This document shows positions 1-8,191 of a stretch of DNA of 64,000 nucleotides, in pieces (the stretch's first letter is position 1; each line of letters begins with the position of its first letter). The position numbers and the translations under genes were made by a program. Source of the DNA: Calditrichota bacterium (GTDB taxonomy: Bacteria; Electryoneota; RPQS01); assembly GCA_020637445.1 (NCBI GenBank), contig JACJVZ010000003.1, positions 248,001 through 312,000 on the forward strand. The letters run 5' to 3'. The notes under the pieces were generated by a model. It was given only the letters and a program-made list of their open reading frames with translations, did no database searches and was not told the origin of the DNA.

Positions 1-1
1 C

Positions 2-424
2 GACGCGACGAACGAAGTCGGTTCCGAGTACGAGTGGACGGACAGCAACGTTCGTCCGGGAGCATCGTATGAGTACCGGTTATTTGCCACGGACCTTGAA
101 GGGATGCGCGGCGAACTTGGGTTTGCAGTTGCGTCTCCGCTAGACGAACCCTCTATCGTCAGTGGTTTCGCTTTGCTTCCAAACTATCCCAATCCGTTCA
201 ACGGCTCGACAACCATAGAATTCGATTTACCGGAAGCCTCTGACGTGCAGCTTGTGGTGTACGACATTTCCGGGCGTAAGGTGACAGAACTTGCGCATGG
301 CTCATTTGCCTCGGGCCGTCATGCTGTAGTGTTTGGCGGAGAGGAATTGGCCTCCGGGCTCTACCTCTGCCATATGACAGCAGGGAAGTTCTCGACACGA
401 CAAAAGATGCTTTTGCTAAAGTAG
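2..424 (+). CDS. C-terminal part of a secreted protein with T9SS type A sorting domain (partial)
   Basis: The reading frame is open from base 2, so the gene starts outside the window; the stop is TAG at 422-424. The first ~45 residues look like the end of a fibronectin-III-like beta-sandwich (ending in a YEYRLFATD strand). The last ~80 residues are a typical Por secretion-system C-terminal sorting domain: LLPNYPNPFNGSTTIEF, then VVYDISGRKV, ASGLYLCHM and a basic end KMLLLK. Such domains direct export by the type IX secretion system and surface attachment. The substrate or activity of the missing N-terminal part cannot be judged. A hairpin terminator follows directly. Confidence 0.85.
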   Translation, partial: DATNEVGSEYEWTDSNVRPGASYEYRLFATDLEGMRGELGFAVASPLDEPSIVSGFALLPNYPNPFNGSTTIEFDLPEASDVQLVVYDISGRKVTELAHGSFASGRHAVVFGGEELASGLYLCHMTAGKFSTRQKMLLLK

Positions 425-445
425 TCCGCCCATGCCAACAAGAAC

Positions 446-473
446 AAAGCCCTCGGAATTTCCGAGGGCTTTT
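446..473. terminator. Bidirectional intrinsic terminator
   Basis: The inverted repeat AAAGCCCTCGG / CCGAGGGCTTT with a 5-nt loop lies between two convergent genes. It is T-rich on both sides, so it can end the T9SS-cargo gene on the plus strand and the phosphoesterase on the minus strand. Confidence 0.8.
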
Positions 474-496
474 GCTGTAAGGCGAGTCGGCAAGTA

Positions 497-1294
497 CTAT
501 GCGAGACTTGCAGCCGCCAATCTCGGATCAATCGTGGGAATCGGAAAACTCAGAACCGGTTTAACCGTCGTAATGAAGTCCTCTACAAAAGTGGGCTTTT
601 CGTAACCGGCTGGCTTGGCAATATCGAAACGGTTTTTGTCCCAGTTGATCAGGACTCCTTCCTGCGCGGTGTCCATGAACGACCCGGTGTTGATGTAGGT
701 TCGGCCGTTTTCCGTGCAGACTTCCTGATGATGCACGTGGCCGCAAACGACGAAGCGGAAGTCCTGCTTCTCGGCATATTCGAGTGCGCGGGAGCGAACT
801 CGCTTAATCACGTTCAGCCACGACTTGCTGGTGTACTTGACGTATTCGCTGAAGCGGTTGCTTCTCACGCAGCGCTGAATGTAGTAATAGGCGCGCGAGG
901 CGATTTCCGTGGTGATGGGATACTTGCGAATGAAGTTGTCGAACTGGTGTCCGTGGAGAATCCCGATTTTTCCGTGCGGAGTTTCGATGTGTAATTCCAA
1001 CAGATTCTCATTGAACAAAGGAAGAATCTCCGAGTCATGATTCCCCTTGATCCAAATGACCTCTTTGCGACGCTTGTAGAGATCCCAGATAAGAGTCAAG
1101 ACCTCACGGTGAGGTCTTCTTAGTCTGTGCAGGTTCGGATTGTCGTAGGTATCGCCGTTGATGACCAAGGTGTCGAATTCGGAATTTTCGAGAGTTTCGA
1201 TGATACCTTCGGCATTGCAGTTGGGTGATCCCAAATGCAAGTCCGAGATAACGAGGACTGAACCGTTTTCTCTTAGATTACGAAGACTTGTCAT
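497..1294 (-). CDS. Metallophosphoesterase, LpxH-like (UDP-2,3-diacylglucosamine diphosphatase family)
   Basis: This is a 265-residue calcineurin-type phosphoesterase. All signature blocks are visible: DLHLGS near residue 18, GDTYD near 47, GNHDSE near 85, LHGHQFD near 113 and GHVHHQEV near 185. The HGHQFDN block and overall length fit the UDP-2,3-diacylglucosamine pyrophosphatase group, which hydrolyses the lipid A intermediate to lipid X, rather than a generic phosphatase. No lipid A neighbours are present, so the substrate is inferred from family only. The start is an ATG at 1294 preceded by GGAGG only 3 nt upstream, which is unusually tight. Confidence 0.8.
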   Translation of the reverse strand: MTSLRNLRENGSVLVISDLHLGSPNCNAEGIIETLENSEFDTLVINGDTYDNPNLHRLRRPHREVLTLIWDLYKRRKEVIWIKGNHDSEILPLFNENLLELHIETPHGKIGILHGHQFDNFIRKYPITTEIASRAYYYIQRCVRSNRFSEYVKYTSKSWLNVIKRVRSRALEYAEKQDFRFVVCGHVHHQEVCTENGRTYINTGSFMDTAQEGVLINWDKNRFDIAKPAGYEKPTFVEDFITTVKPVLSFPIPTIDPRLAAASLA

Positions 1295-1486
1295 AAACCT
1301 CCGCGATAGGTGCTTGAATATGAAGAGGGTCTTTACTTATAATGCCATGCAAATGAAATTAGTGAAGATACGTTAGGTTGGCATAGGGCAAACGGTTAGT
1401 TTTATATGATTGTGTGGACAACTTGAGGGGAGAAGTGGTTTGACCGTTTGCCTTTCCGGAAGACCGAGGGGAAATCGGATAACAGA

Positions 1487-1518
1487 AACGCGCCTGTCCC
1501 CCCTCGGACAGGCGCGTT
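1487..1518 (-). terminator. Terminator-like hairpin downstream of hsp20
   Basis: A perfect 13-bp inverted repeat (AACGCGCCTGTCC and its complement) with a 6-nt loop. It lies downstream of hsp20 on the minus strand. The T-tract is weak on both sides, so it could also be a transcript-stabilising hairpin. Confidence 0.55.
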
Positions 1519-1571
1519 GTTCTTTATGTCAACCTCTCCCCCGCTGGGATAGAGGATTGTTGTCTTGGGGC

Positions 1572-1591
1572 GGGCGGATTGCCATCCGCCC
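1572..1591. repeat. Short inverted repeat GGGCGGAT-TGCC-ATCCGCCC
   Basis: A perfect 8-bp palindromic hairpin with a 4-nt loop in non-coding DNA. It could be a REP-like extragenic palindrome. Only one copy was noticed in the window. Confidence 0.5.
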
Positions 1592-1623
1592 CTACACAGA
1601 TTCGCCAAGAGCACAGAGTGCGG

Positions 1624-1642
1624 GGCACCCGCAGCGGGTGCC
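1624..1642. repeat. Short palindrome GGCACCCGC-A-GCGGGTGCC
   Basis: A 9-bp perfect palindrome around a single central base. A decayed copy with the same right arm lies at 2348-2366, on the other side of hsp20, which suggests a small dispersed extragenic repeat family. Confidence 0.5.
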
Positions 1643-1656
1643 GCCGCGTTAGTGAG

Positions 1657-2094
1657 TTACTTGGAAACCTTGATCGTGCGGCTCTTGGCCTCTTCGGCCT
1701 TGGGGAGCGTGACCTTCAGGACGCCGTCGCTGTAGTTGGCGGAAACGCGGTCGCCTGTGATGTTGTTCGGCAGGCTGAAACTGCGTTCGAACTTGCCGTA
1801 GCTGCGCTCGACGCGGACGAAGTTGTCCTTTTCTTCCTTGATTTCGCGCTTTTTTTCACCCGAAATGGTAAGGACATTGTTGTTCAGGGTAATGTTGATG
1901 TCCTCTTCGCGCATGCCGGGAAGTTCGGCATGAATTTCATAGCTGTCGGGATTTTCGGCGATATCGACATCGGGGGCCCAGCTTCGCATGATGCCGCCCT
2001 TGTTCCAGCCCATCAGTTCATTCAGGGCTTCATCCAGATTGCCTACGGGGAAACCCGGTTGCATGTGACGGGGAACGTACTTCGTGATCTTCAT
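1657..2094 (-). CDS. hsp20: Small heat shock protein, Hsp20/alpha-crystallin family
   Basis: An ATP-independent holdase chaperone of 145 residues. The alpha-crystallin domain spans about residues 40-140, from the WAPDVDIAEN strand through ELPGMREEDI and LTISGEKK to the conserved A-x-x-x-x-GVLKVTLPK block. The C-terminal tail is short. An ATG at 2106 lies in frame, but the GGAG that would serve as ribosome binding site overlaps it and sits 6 nt before the ATG at 2094, so I place the start at 2094. It is transcribed alone, with a long upstream region that probably carries its promoter. Confidence 0.9.
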   Translation of the reverse strand: MKITKYVPRHMQPGFPVGNLDEALNELMGWNKGGIMRSWAPDVDIAENPDSYEIHAELPGMREEDINITLNNNVLTISGEKKREIKEEKDNFVRVERSYGKFERSFSLPNNITGDRVSANYSDGVLKVTLPKAEEAKSRTIKVSK

Positions 2095-2106
2095 GGTGAT
2101 CTCCAT

Positions 2107-2539
2107 ATCTTTGGTTTGTTGTAGAAAGGGTAAAGAGTTCTGCAGTCATTGTGACACTGACCCTTAAGGCAACGGAAATGCCAATTGTGTAAAAAATTGT
2201 TTTACAAACAGATAGCGAGAATTTGAAATTTTCTGCATCTGCAACGGTGGCAGAGTGGGCTGTTAATCCGACAGGTATTATGTCGCATTGGCAGGCAGAT
2301 GACAGGAGAGATTCAGAAGCCCCCCTTTATCCCCCATTTCTCGCGGTGGCATCTGCTGCGGGTGCCCCATACCGAGTCATTTATCGGATTGCGGCGGGAA
2401 ACCGCTCGCGAAATTCCCACTTGGTGAACAAGACGGAAATGGGGGGAGACCGGAGGTTGCATATTCGCCTTTGAGTGGGTATCTTTTTAGATTCCAAGCT
2501 CCTTGCGAGTTTCAACCGCTAACTTTGCCCCTGCCACCA
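2107..2539. other. Divergent intergenic region between hsp20 and the zinc-ribbon gene
   Basis: No gene is supported. The hsp20-proximal part contains the inverted motif GTCATTGTGAC (2145-2155) and the string TGACACTGACCCTT, nearly repeated upstream of the electron-transfer operon at 41718. No CIRCE-type operator was seen. A degenerate copy of the 1624 palindrome is at 2348-2366. Confidence 0.5.
2348..2366. repeat. Degenerate copy of the 1624-1642 palindrome
   Basis: GGCATCTGC-T-GCGGGTGCC: the right arm is identical to the 1624 copy and the left arm differs at two positions. Confidence 0.4.
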
Positions 2540-3304
2540 ATGACCTCAAAGAAGCTCTGCCCTCACTGCCTCAAAGTCATCCCACTAAAGCACCGATTCA
2601 AGTCCAAATGCCCGCATTGTTTTCGTCCGCTCCGCCGCAAGAGTGAAGGCGAACGAAGCACCCTTGCCCTCTGGTTGGAAGACCGCGGAAAATACTGGTG
2701 GTTTTTCATACTGATTATCATCTGCGTGATCGGCGCCATGATCGGACAAATGGCGGGACGGCATTCCTCGTTTCTGAATTTTATCAGCGAACACCCGATC
2801 ATGTTCATGTTGACGCTGTATTATTTGGGAGCGTTCGCGTCGCTGATTTCGCGCATGTATATTCCGCTGATGTTGGGAGCGCCGCGCATTTTGAGGCGGG
2901 AACGGTCTCAGATTACACAGTACAAAGTATTCACGGCCGTCGGCATGCTGCTGGGTTTGGGTTTGGCGCTGTTTGTCGTTGGAGCCAACCAGTTTTTCGT
3001 TATGTTTCCGGCGAGCGTGTTTTTGTTTACGCTTCCGATAGCGATCTTGTGGGCCTATCTTGCTTTGGTATTGCAGGAGCAGGACTATGAAGACGAGCGC
3101 GTCTGGTCATATTTGACGGAGCTTGGCGGAGGTGACAGACTGGACCACCGTCACAACGGCTATCTTGTGTTGATCATGGTTCCGTTGGCGGCTCTGTTGT
3201 TTTATTGGATGATGCAGAACCAGTGGATATATTATTGGTTCTCCGATTCGACACTTGTTTCAATGTTTAAGGAATTGTACATGCGCGCAACGGGCCGCAT
3301 GTAA
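2540..3304 (+). CDS. Zinc-ribbon integral membrane protein of unknown function
   Basis: A 254-residue protein that I do not recognise. It begins with a zinc-ribbon, LCPHC near residue 6 and KCPHC near residue 22, then a basic stretch and about five hydrophobic segments (about residues 50-72, 88-110, 127-150, 155-178 and 205-225). An upstream in-frame TTG at 2471 would add 23 residues, but the ATG at 2540 places the zinc ribbon directly at the N-terminus. The gene ends 9 bp before corA and may be co-transcribed with it. Nothing in the sequence points to a specific substrate. Confidence 0.6.
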   Translation: MTSKKLCPHCLKVIPLKHRFKSKCPHCFRPLRRKSEGERSTLALWLEDRGKYWWFFILIIICVIGAMIGQMAGRHSSFLNFISEHPIMFMLTLYYLGAFASLISRMYIPLMLGAPRILRRERSQITQYKVFTAVGMLLGLGLALFVVGANQFFVMFPASVFLFTLPIAILWAYLALVLQEQDYEDERVWSYLTELGGGDRLDHRHNGYLVLIMVPLAALLFYWMMQNQWIYYWFSDSTLVSMFKELYMRATGRM

Positions 3305-3313
3305 TCCTGTTTC

Positions 3314-4402
3314 ATGTCACAATTCAAGTCGCGAGGCAAAAAGAAGAAGAGAAGAACCGCGCACAAAGCCGGCCAGCTTCCGGGCAGCGTTGTCTACGGG
3401 GGCGAAAACGGCCGGGAGTCGGTGCTTCGCGGAGTTCGGTACGACGCCGTGACTTTTGAGGAAAAGCCGCTTGCCAACGCAAGTGAGGTCAAGGAGTTTC
3501 TCGGCCAGCCCGGAGTCAAATGGGTGAATCTGGACGGGCTTTCTGACACGAAGTTGCTCGAAGAGATTGGCAGAGTCTTGGAGTTGCATTCGCTGGTGCT
3601 TGAAGATATCGCAAACACACAGCAACGCACAAAAATTGAGGAAGACAACAACCAATTTGTGTTGTTTCTAAGAGACTTTGACAGAAACTCAGAGACACAC
3701 GGTTTGGAGGATTCGCAAGTCGCGATTGCGCTCGGCGAAGATTTTGTATTCACATTTTGCGAGCGAGAACCGACCGAATTCACATTAATGCTCGGCAGGC
3801 TTGCCTCGAATCAAGGAATAGCCCGCAGCAACGGCGCGGACTATTTGGTGTATCGGATGCTCGACTTGCTGGTGGATCAGTATTTTGTGATGCTCGACGA
3901 CGAGAGCAACAAACTGGACCAGCTCCAAGCCAAGATCATGGATGATCCGACTGACCGGGGAATCCTAAGCGAACTTTTTGACACACGTCAAGAACTTCAA
4001 GCGCTCAGATACGGGATATTGCCGCTGCGGGACGTGCTGGCGGCACTCGAGCGGCGGGACACAGCGCTCATTCAGCCGGGAACAAAAGCGTATTTACGCG
4101 ACGTATATGATCACGCGCTCAACGTCTCGGAGTCCATTGATTCGCTGCGGGACTTGCAGGCGACGGCTTTGGAGGTCTATCTTTCCCGGCTTTCGCTTCG
4201 ACAGAACGACGTTGTGCGGGTACTCACTGTGATTTCGACGGTGTTCCTGCCACTGACCTTTTTTGTCGGGGTATGGGGTATGAACTTCATCAACATGCCC
4301 GAGCTGCATTGGCACAACGGCTATTTCCTGGCGCTGGGTTTCATGGCGCTGTTGTTGGTGGGCATGCTCCTGTACTTCAAAAGGAAGGGTTGGTTTTCGT
4401 AG
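3314..4402 (+). CDS. corA: CorA-type magnesium/cobalt transporter
   Basis: A pentameric inner-membrane divalent-cation channel of 362 residues. The long N-terminal cytoplasmic domain is followed by the stalk helix and two C-terminal transmembrane helices. The selectivity signature GMN is at residues 322-324 (VWGMNFINMPE), immediately after the first membrane helix, and the protein ends in the usual basic tail (KRKGWFS). The first ~25 residues are Lys/Arg-rich. Mg versus Co preference cannot be told from sequence. The DUF1003 gene follows 61 bp downstream. Confidence 0.93.
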   Translation: MSQFKSRGKKKKRRTAHKAGQLPGSVVYGGENGRESVLRGVRYDAVTFEEKPLANASEVKEFLGQPGVKWVNLDGLSDTKLLEEIGRVLELHSLVLEDIANTQQRTKIEEDNNQFVLFLRDFDRNSETHGLEDSQVAIALGEDFVFTFCEREPTEFTLMLGRLASNQGIARSNGADYLVYRMLDLLVDQYFVMLDDESNKLDQLQAKIMDDPTDRGILSELFDTRQELQALRYGILPLRDVLAALERRDTALIQPGTKAYLRDVYDHALNVSESIDSLRDLQATALEVYLSRLSLRQNDVVRVLTVISTVFLPLTFFVGVWGMNFINMPELHWHNGYFLALGFMALLLVGMLLYFKRKGWFS

Positions 4403-4463
4403 CAGAGACAACGGCAATTCTGGTTGGTGATTACAGTCGCTGTCAACTCGATCGGAGGTTTCC

Positions 4464-4913
4464 ATGACATATCATTTCCCAAAACCGTTTGTCCACGACC
4501 ATCCGCCAATTCAGAACGTAAATGACATCATTCAGGATCGGCTGACATTCGGGCAGAAAGCGGCAGATCGCATCGCTCAAATGGTCGGGTCTTGGCGGTT
4601 CATCATCATTCAATCTTGCCTGCTGGCAGCTTGGGCTGCCGTGAATGTAGTCGCGTGGACGCATCATTGGGATCCCTATCCATTTATTCTGATGAATCTT
4701 TTTCTTTCCCTGCAAGCTGCATACACGGCGCCGATGATCATGATGAGTCAGAACAGGCAAAACGCGCGGGATCGGGTGGAAGCTCACGTGGACTACTTGA
4801 CAAATCAAAAAGCTGAAGTCGAGATCCGGGCGGTTCTGGATCATTTAGCCGCACAGGATCAAGCGCTTGCAAAGTTGATCGACCAAGTATCGACGATTCA
4901 AAAGGCAAATTGA
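4464..4913 (+). CDS. DUF1003 family membrane protein
   Basis: A 149-residue protein with the DUF1003 layout: a short N-terminal region, RIAQMVGSWRFIIIQ leading into a first membrane helix, a WDPYPFILMNL loop, a second hydrophobic segment, and a charged C-terminal helix (NRVEAHVDYLTNQKAEVEI-like) that may form a coiled coil. The family is widespread, is often found near CorA-type or stress genes, and has no established biochemical role. RBS is GGAGG 6 nt before the ATG. Confidence 0.85.
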   Translation: MTYHFPKPFVHDHPPIQNVNDIIQDRLTFGQKAADRIAQMVGSWRFIIIQSCLLAAWAAVNVVAWTHHWDPYPFILMNLFLSLQAAYTAPMIMMSQNRQNARDRVEAHVDYLTNQKAEVEIRAVLDHLAAQDQALAKLIDQVSTIQKAN

Positions 4914-4969
4914 CGATATTGATTTAGCGGTACCATAAAGAAAAACACATCACAAAAAAATATACTCGC

Positions 4970-6994
4970 ATGACACGCAAGACACGCACACAGAAGAAAG
5001 TCCCTGTTTCGATTCACGATTTCAAGAAGTTTGAAATGCCCAAATCGATTTCGTTGTCACCTGACGGGAAGCTCGCGGCTTATACGCGCTCCTGGATCGA
5101 CGAAAAGCAGAACAAGACTTTTGCGAATTTGCACATTCTCGATTTGACTACGGGCGAAACTCGCCAGTGGACGAAGGGAGAACATACGGATCGTTCGCCC
5201 AAATGGTCGCGTGACGGAAGAAGGCTCGCGTTCTTTCGCCATGAAAAAGGCGAGGACAGAATTTATTGTTTGAGCCGTGACGGCGGCGCGGCCGACCTTG
5301 TGTGGAAGGGCCGCGGTTCGCTGGCCGGCATGGAATGGGCTCTCGACGATGCGATGCTTGTGGTGAAATTTCGCAAAGCCGATCCGGACAAAGATGCTGA
5401 GAAGGCGATAGCCGAAGGCAAGGATCCCGAAAGCAAGACTCCCGTTGCGCGCAGAATCACGAGACTTTATTACCGTTTGGACGGCGCGGGGTATTTGCCG
5501 GAAGACCGCTACCATCTTTACACGCTCGATTTGAAGAGCAAAACATGGAAGCAGATTTCACAAGGACATGCCGATGACGGATCGTTCGCGATTTCGGCGG
5601 ACGGGACGGTGCTTGCCTACATGGGCAACACACATCGTGATCCTGACCGCAATCCTTACGATAACGATTTGCACTTCGTGAATCTGAAGAGCGGCCGCCG
5701 CAATGTGTATGAAGGGCCGCAGGGCGAAAAGGGGAGTTTGAGTTTTTCGCCGGACGGAAAGTGGCTGGTCTATTTGGGGCATCACAACAAGCAGGATGCC
5801 TGGGGAGTCGAACCGGTGCACCCGTGGCGCATCGATTTGCGCAGCGGCAAGATGAAGAATCTCACGCCCGATTACGACCGTCAGCCGATGGATCTGTCGC
5901 TGGGGGACATCGGTTTTGATTTCGAAGAGCCGAAAGTTTGCTGGAGCAAAGACAGCAAGTCGCTCTACTATCCGGTTTCGGACCGCGGGGACACGGTGGT
6001 TGTGAAACTTGCCGTGAACGGTGGAACGCCGGAGAAGTTCTGGAGTGCGAAGGGTCAGGCTCCGATGTTTGACCTGCGGAACAATACGATGGCGCTGGTG
6101 CATGCGGATTTTCATTCGCTGGGTGATATCCACGTGTGCGCGGACATTTCCAAACGCGGCGCGACGTTCCGCAAAATTTTGACACACAATCAAGACTATC
6201 TGAAATCGATTGAAACGTCAAAAGTCATGGACGTGTGGGTTCCCTCAACGGACAAGACGCGCGTGCATACGTTTGTGTTTACGCCGCCGAATTTTTCACC
6301 GCGCAAGAAATATCCCGCGATTATTTATGTCCACGGCGGACCGCGCACGCAATACGCGCGCGCCTTCTTCCACGAAATGCACTTCTTGGCGGCGAACGGG
6401 TATGTTGTGGCTTGTCCAAATCCGCGTGGCAGTCAAGGGTATGGAAAAGCCTTTGCAGAAGCGATTGTCGCGGCATGGGGTACGAAGGATTGGGAAGACA
6501 TCGAAGCCGTGGCCGATTGGCTCGACGCGCAGAAATTCGTCCAGAAGAAGCACGTCGCGATTTGCGGCGGAAGTTACGGCGGCTACATGACGAACTGGGC
6601 TTTGGGACAGACGCGCAGATTCCGCTGTGGTGTGACGGACCGCTCGGTGGTTGAACTAAAGACGTTTGCGGGCTCGTCGGATATCGGTTATCTGGACAAT
6701 CTTGAGTTCGGCGGATACTACTGGCAGAATCCGGAAGGCTATGAAAAAATGTCGCCGCTGACGTACGCGCACAACATCAAGGATCCGCTGTTGATCGTAC
6801 ACAGTGAAATGGATCAGCGCTGCAACATCGAGCAGGCAGAACAGTTGTTCGTCGCGATTAAGGTACGCGGCAGGACGGTTGAGATGCTGCGCTTCCCGGA
6901 AGAATCGCACGGGCTTTCGCGCGGAGGAAGACCGGATCGCAGAGTCGTTAGAATGCAGGCGTATTTGGATTGGTTCAATAAGTATTTGAGATGA
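4970..6994 (+). CDS. S9 family prolyl oligopeptidase-like serine peptidase
   Basis: A 674-residue alpha/beta-hydrolase peptidase. The first ~400 residues form a WD40/PD40-like propeller (SLSPDGKLAAYTRS, SRDGRRLAFFR, SFSPDGKWLVYLG). The C-terminal catalytic domain holds the nucleophile in GGSYGGYMTNW (about residue 530), the acid in HSEMDQRCNIEQ and the histidine in PEESHGLSRGGRPDRR. This matches the acylaminoacyl-/dipeptidyl-peptidase branch. No signal peptide is visible, so it is probably cytoplasmic. No good ribosome binding site precedes the ATG. The stop overlaps the tag start by 4 bp (ATGA). Confidence 0.92.
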   Translation: MTRKTRTQKKVPVSIHDFKKFEMPKSISLSPDGKLAAYTRSWIDEKQNKTFANLHILDLTTGETRQWTKGEHTDRSPKWSRDGRRLAFFRHEKGEDRIYCLSRDGGAADLVWKGRGSLAGMEWALDDAMLVVKFRKADPDKDAEKAIAEGKDPESKTPVARRITRLYYRLDGAGYLPEDRYHLYTLDLKSKTWKQISQGHADDGSFAISADGTVLAYMGNTHRDPDRNPYDNDLHFVNLKSGRRNVYEGPQGEKGSLSFSPDGKWLVYLGHHNKQDAWGVEPVHPWRIDLRSGKMKNLTPDYDRQPMDLSLGDIGFDFEEPKVCWSKDSKSLYYPVSDRGDTVVVKLAVNGGTPEKFWSAKGQAPMFDLRNNTMALVHADFHSLGDIHVCADISKRGATFRKILTHNQDYLKSIETSKVMDVWVPSTDKTRVHTFVFTPPNFSPRKKYPAIIYVHGGPRTQYARAFFHEMHFLAANGYVVACPNPRGSQGYGKAFAEAIVAAWGTKDWEDIEAVADWLDAQKFVQKKHVAICGGSYGGYMTNWALGQTRRFRCGVTDRSVVELKTFAGSSDIGYLDNLEFGGYYWQNPEGYEKMSPLTYAHNIKDPLLIVHSEMDQRCNIEQAEQLFVAIKVRGRTVEMLRFPEESHGLSRGGRPDRRVVRMQAYLDWFNKYLR

Positions 6995-7581
6995 GCAAGT
7001 CCCCGAAGCGCTGCGCGTGGCCGTCTGACGATGAGTTGATGATGGCCTATCACGACGAGGAATGGGGTGTGCCGGTCTTGGATGACCGGAAACACTTCGA
7101 GTTCTTGGTGCTTGATTGTTTTCAGGCCGGGTTGTCGTGGCGCACGATTCTTTATAAGCGCGAGAACTTCCGCAAGGCTTTCGCGAATTTCGACTATAAG
7201 AAGGTCGCGAAGTTCGGCGACAAGGAATTCGAGCGGTTGATGAACGACGCCGGGATCATTCGCAACCGACTAAAGATCTTGGGAACAATTCAGAACGCGA
7301 AGATGCTTCTGGAAGTCCAGAAGGAATTCGGGAGCTTCAATAAGTATATCTGGCAGTTCACGAAGGGCAAGCAGCTCAACAGCAAGATTGGCACGATTAA
7401 AGAAATTCCCGCGAAGACGGCTGTCTCGGATGAGATGAGTAAAGACTTGAAGAAGCGCGGGTTCAAATTTGTGGGATCAACGATTTGCTACGCATACATG
7501 CAGGCTGCGGGGATGGTAAACGACCACGAGACGATCTGTTTCCGCCACAAGGAGTGCACGGCGCTGGCCAAGCAGATGTGA
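6991..7581 (+). CDS. tag: DNA-3-methyladenine glycosylase I
   Basis: Base-excision repair enzyme that removes 3-methyladenine from alkylated DNA. The 196 residues match E. coli Tag along their length: RCAWPSDDELMMAYHDEEWGVP at the N-terminus, QAGLSWRTIL near residue 46, NDAGIIRNRLKI near 87 and KKRGFKFVGSTICYAYMQAAGMVNDH near 150. Candidate zinc ligands are Cys8, the His of AYHDEEW and the C-terminal His/Cys residues. It overlaps the S9 peptidase stop by 4 bp, so the two are translationally coupled. Confidence 0.95.
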   Translation: MSKSPKRCAWPSDDELMMAYHDEEWGVPVLDDRKHFEFLVLDCFQAGLSWRTILYKRENFRKAFANFDYKKVAKFGDKEFERLMNDAGIIRNRLKILGTIQNAKMLLEVQKEFGSFNKYIWQFTKGKQLNSKIGTIKEIPAKTAVSDEMSKDLKKRGFKFVGSTICYAYMQAAGMVNDHETICFRHKECTALAKQM

Positions 7582-7597
7582 TAGCAGTGAAATCGAT

Positions 7598-8170
7598 ATG
7601 AGGCTTATGCGGATCGCAATCATACCCGGCTCGCTTAGAGCCGGTTCTTACAACCGGAAACTTGCTCACGTCGCTGAAGAAATATTGAAACGTCACGACG
7701 GGGAGACGGATGTGATCGACTTAAAGGATCATCCGCTGCCCGTGTATGACGGCGACCTCGAAGAGTCAGACGGTATTCCGGATGCATGTTGGAAATTGAA
7801 AGCGCGAATTGCGTCGGCGCATTCTGTCGTTGTATGTTCGCCGGAATACAATGGCGGCACACCGGGGATGCTGAAGAACACGCTCGATTGGACGACACGC
7901 GGCGGATCGAATCCGTGGAGCGGAAAAGTGGTGATGTTGATGGGCGCGTCGGACGGTCCGTGGGGAACGAACCGTATGCAGCCGAGTTTGCGTGCGTCGT
8001 TTGCGGTGATGGGCGCGCTGGTGATTCCGCAGACGGTGACGATTCCGCGTGCGAGCACGGTTTGGGATGAAGCAGGGAAATTACTTGATGAGAACTTGCC
8101 TGGAAGAGTGGAGAAAGCTCTCGCGGGCCTGATGGATGTTACCCGAAAGATGACGGCAGAGCGGCTCTAA
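7598..8170 (+). CDS. NADPH-dependent FMN reductase
   Basis: A flavodoxin-fold oxidoreductase of 187-190 residues, related to chromate/azo/quinone reductases. It shows the phosphate-binding loop GSLRAGSYNRKLA near residue 13, the SPEYNGGTPGMLKNTLDW block near residue 85 and the TRGGSNPWSGK segment. The family transfers electrons from NAD(P)H to FMN and then to small acceptors; the physiological acceptor cannot be deduced. The start may be ATG 7598 or ATG 7607; the latter gives MRIAIIPGS, the usual family N-terminus. It lies 16 bp after tag. Confidence 0.88.
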   Translation: MRLMRIAIIPGSLRAGSYNRKLAHVAEEILKRHDGETDVIDLKDHPLPVYDGDLEESDGIPDACWKLKARIASAHSVVVCSPEYNGGTPGMLKNTLDWTTRGGSNPWSGKVVMLMGASDGPWGTNRMQPSLRASFAVMGALVIPQTVTIPRASTVWDEAGKLLDENLPGRVEKALAGLMDVTRKMTAERL

Positions 8171-8191
8171 CGAGCTGCTTTTGTTTGAGAG

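Larger units (their letters stand above)
1295..1656. other. Intergenic region with hairpins, no gene seen
   Basis: No convincing coding sequence on either strand. The region carries the terminator at 1487-1518 and two strong short inverted repeats (1572-1591 and 1624-1642) that are annotated separately. Confidence 0.6.
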
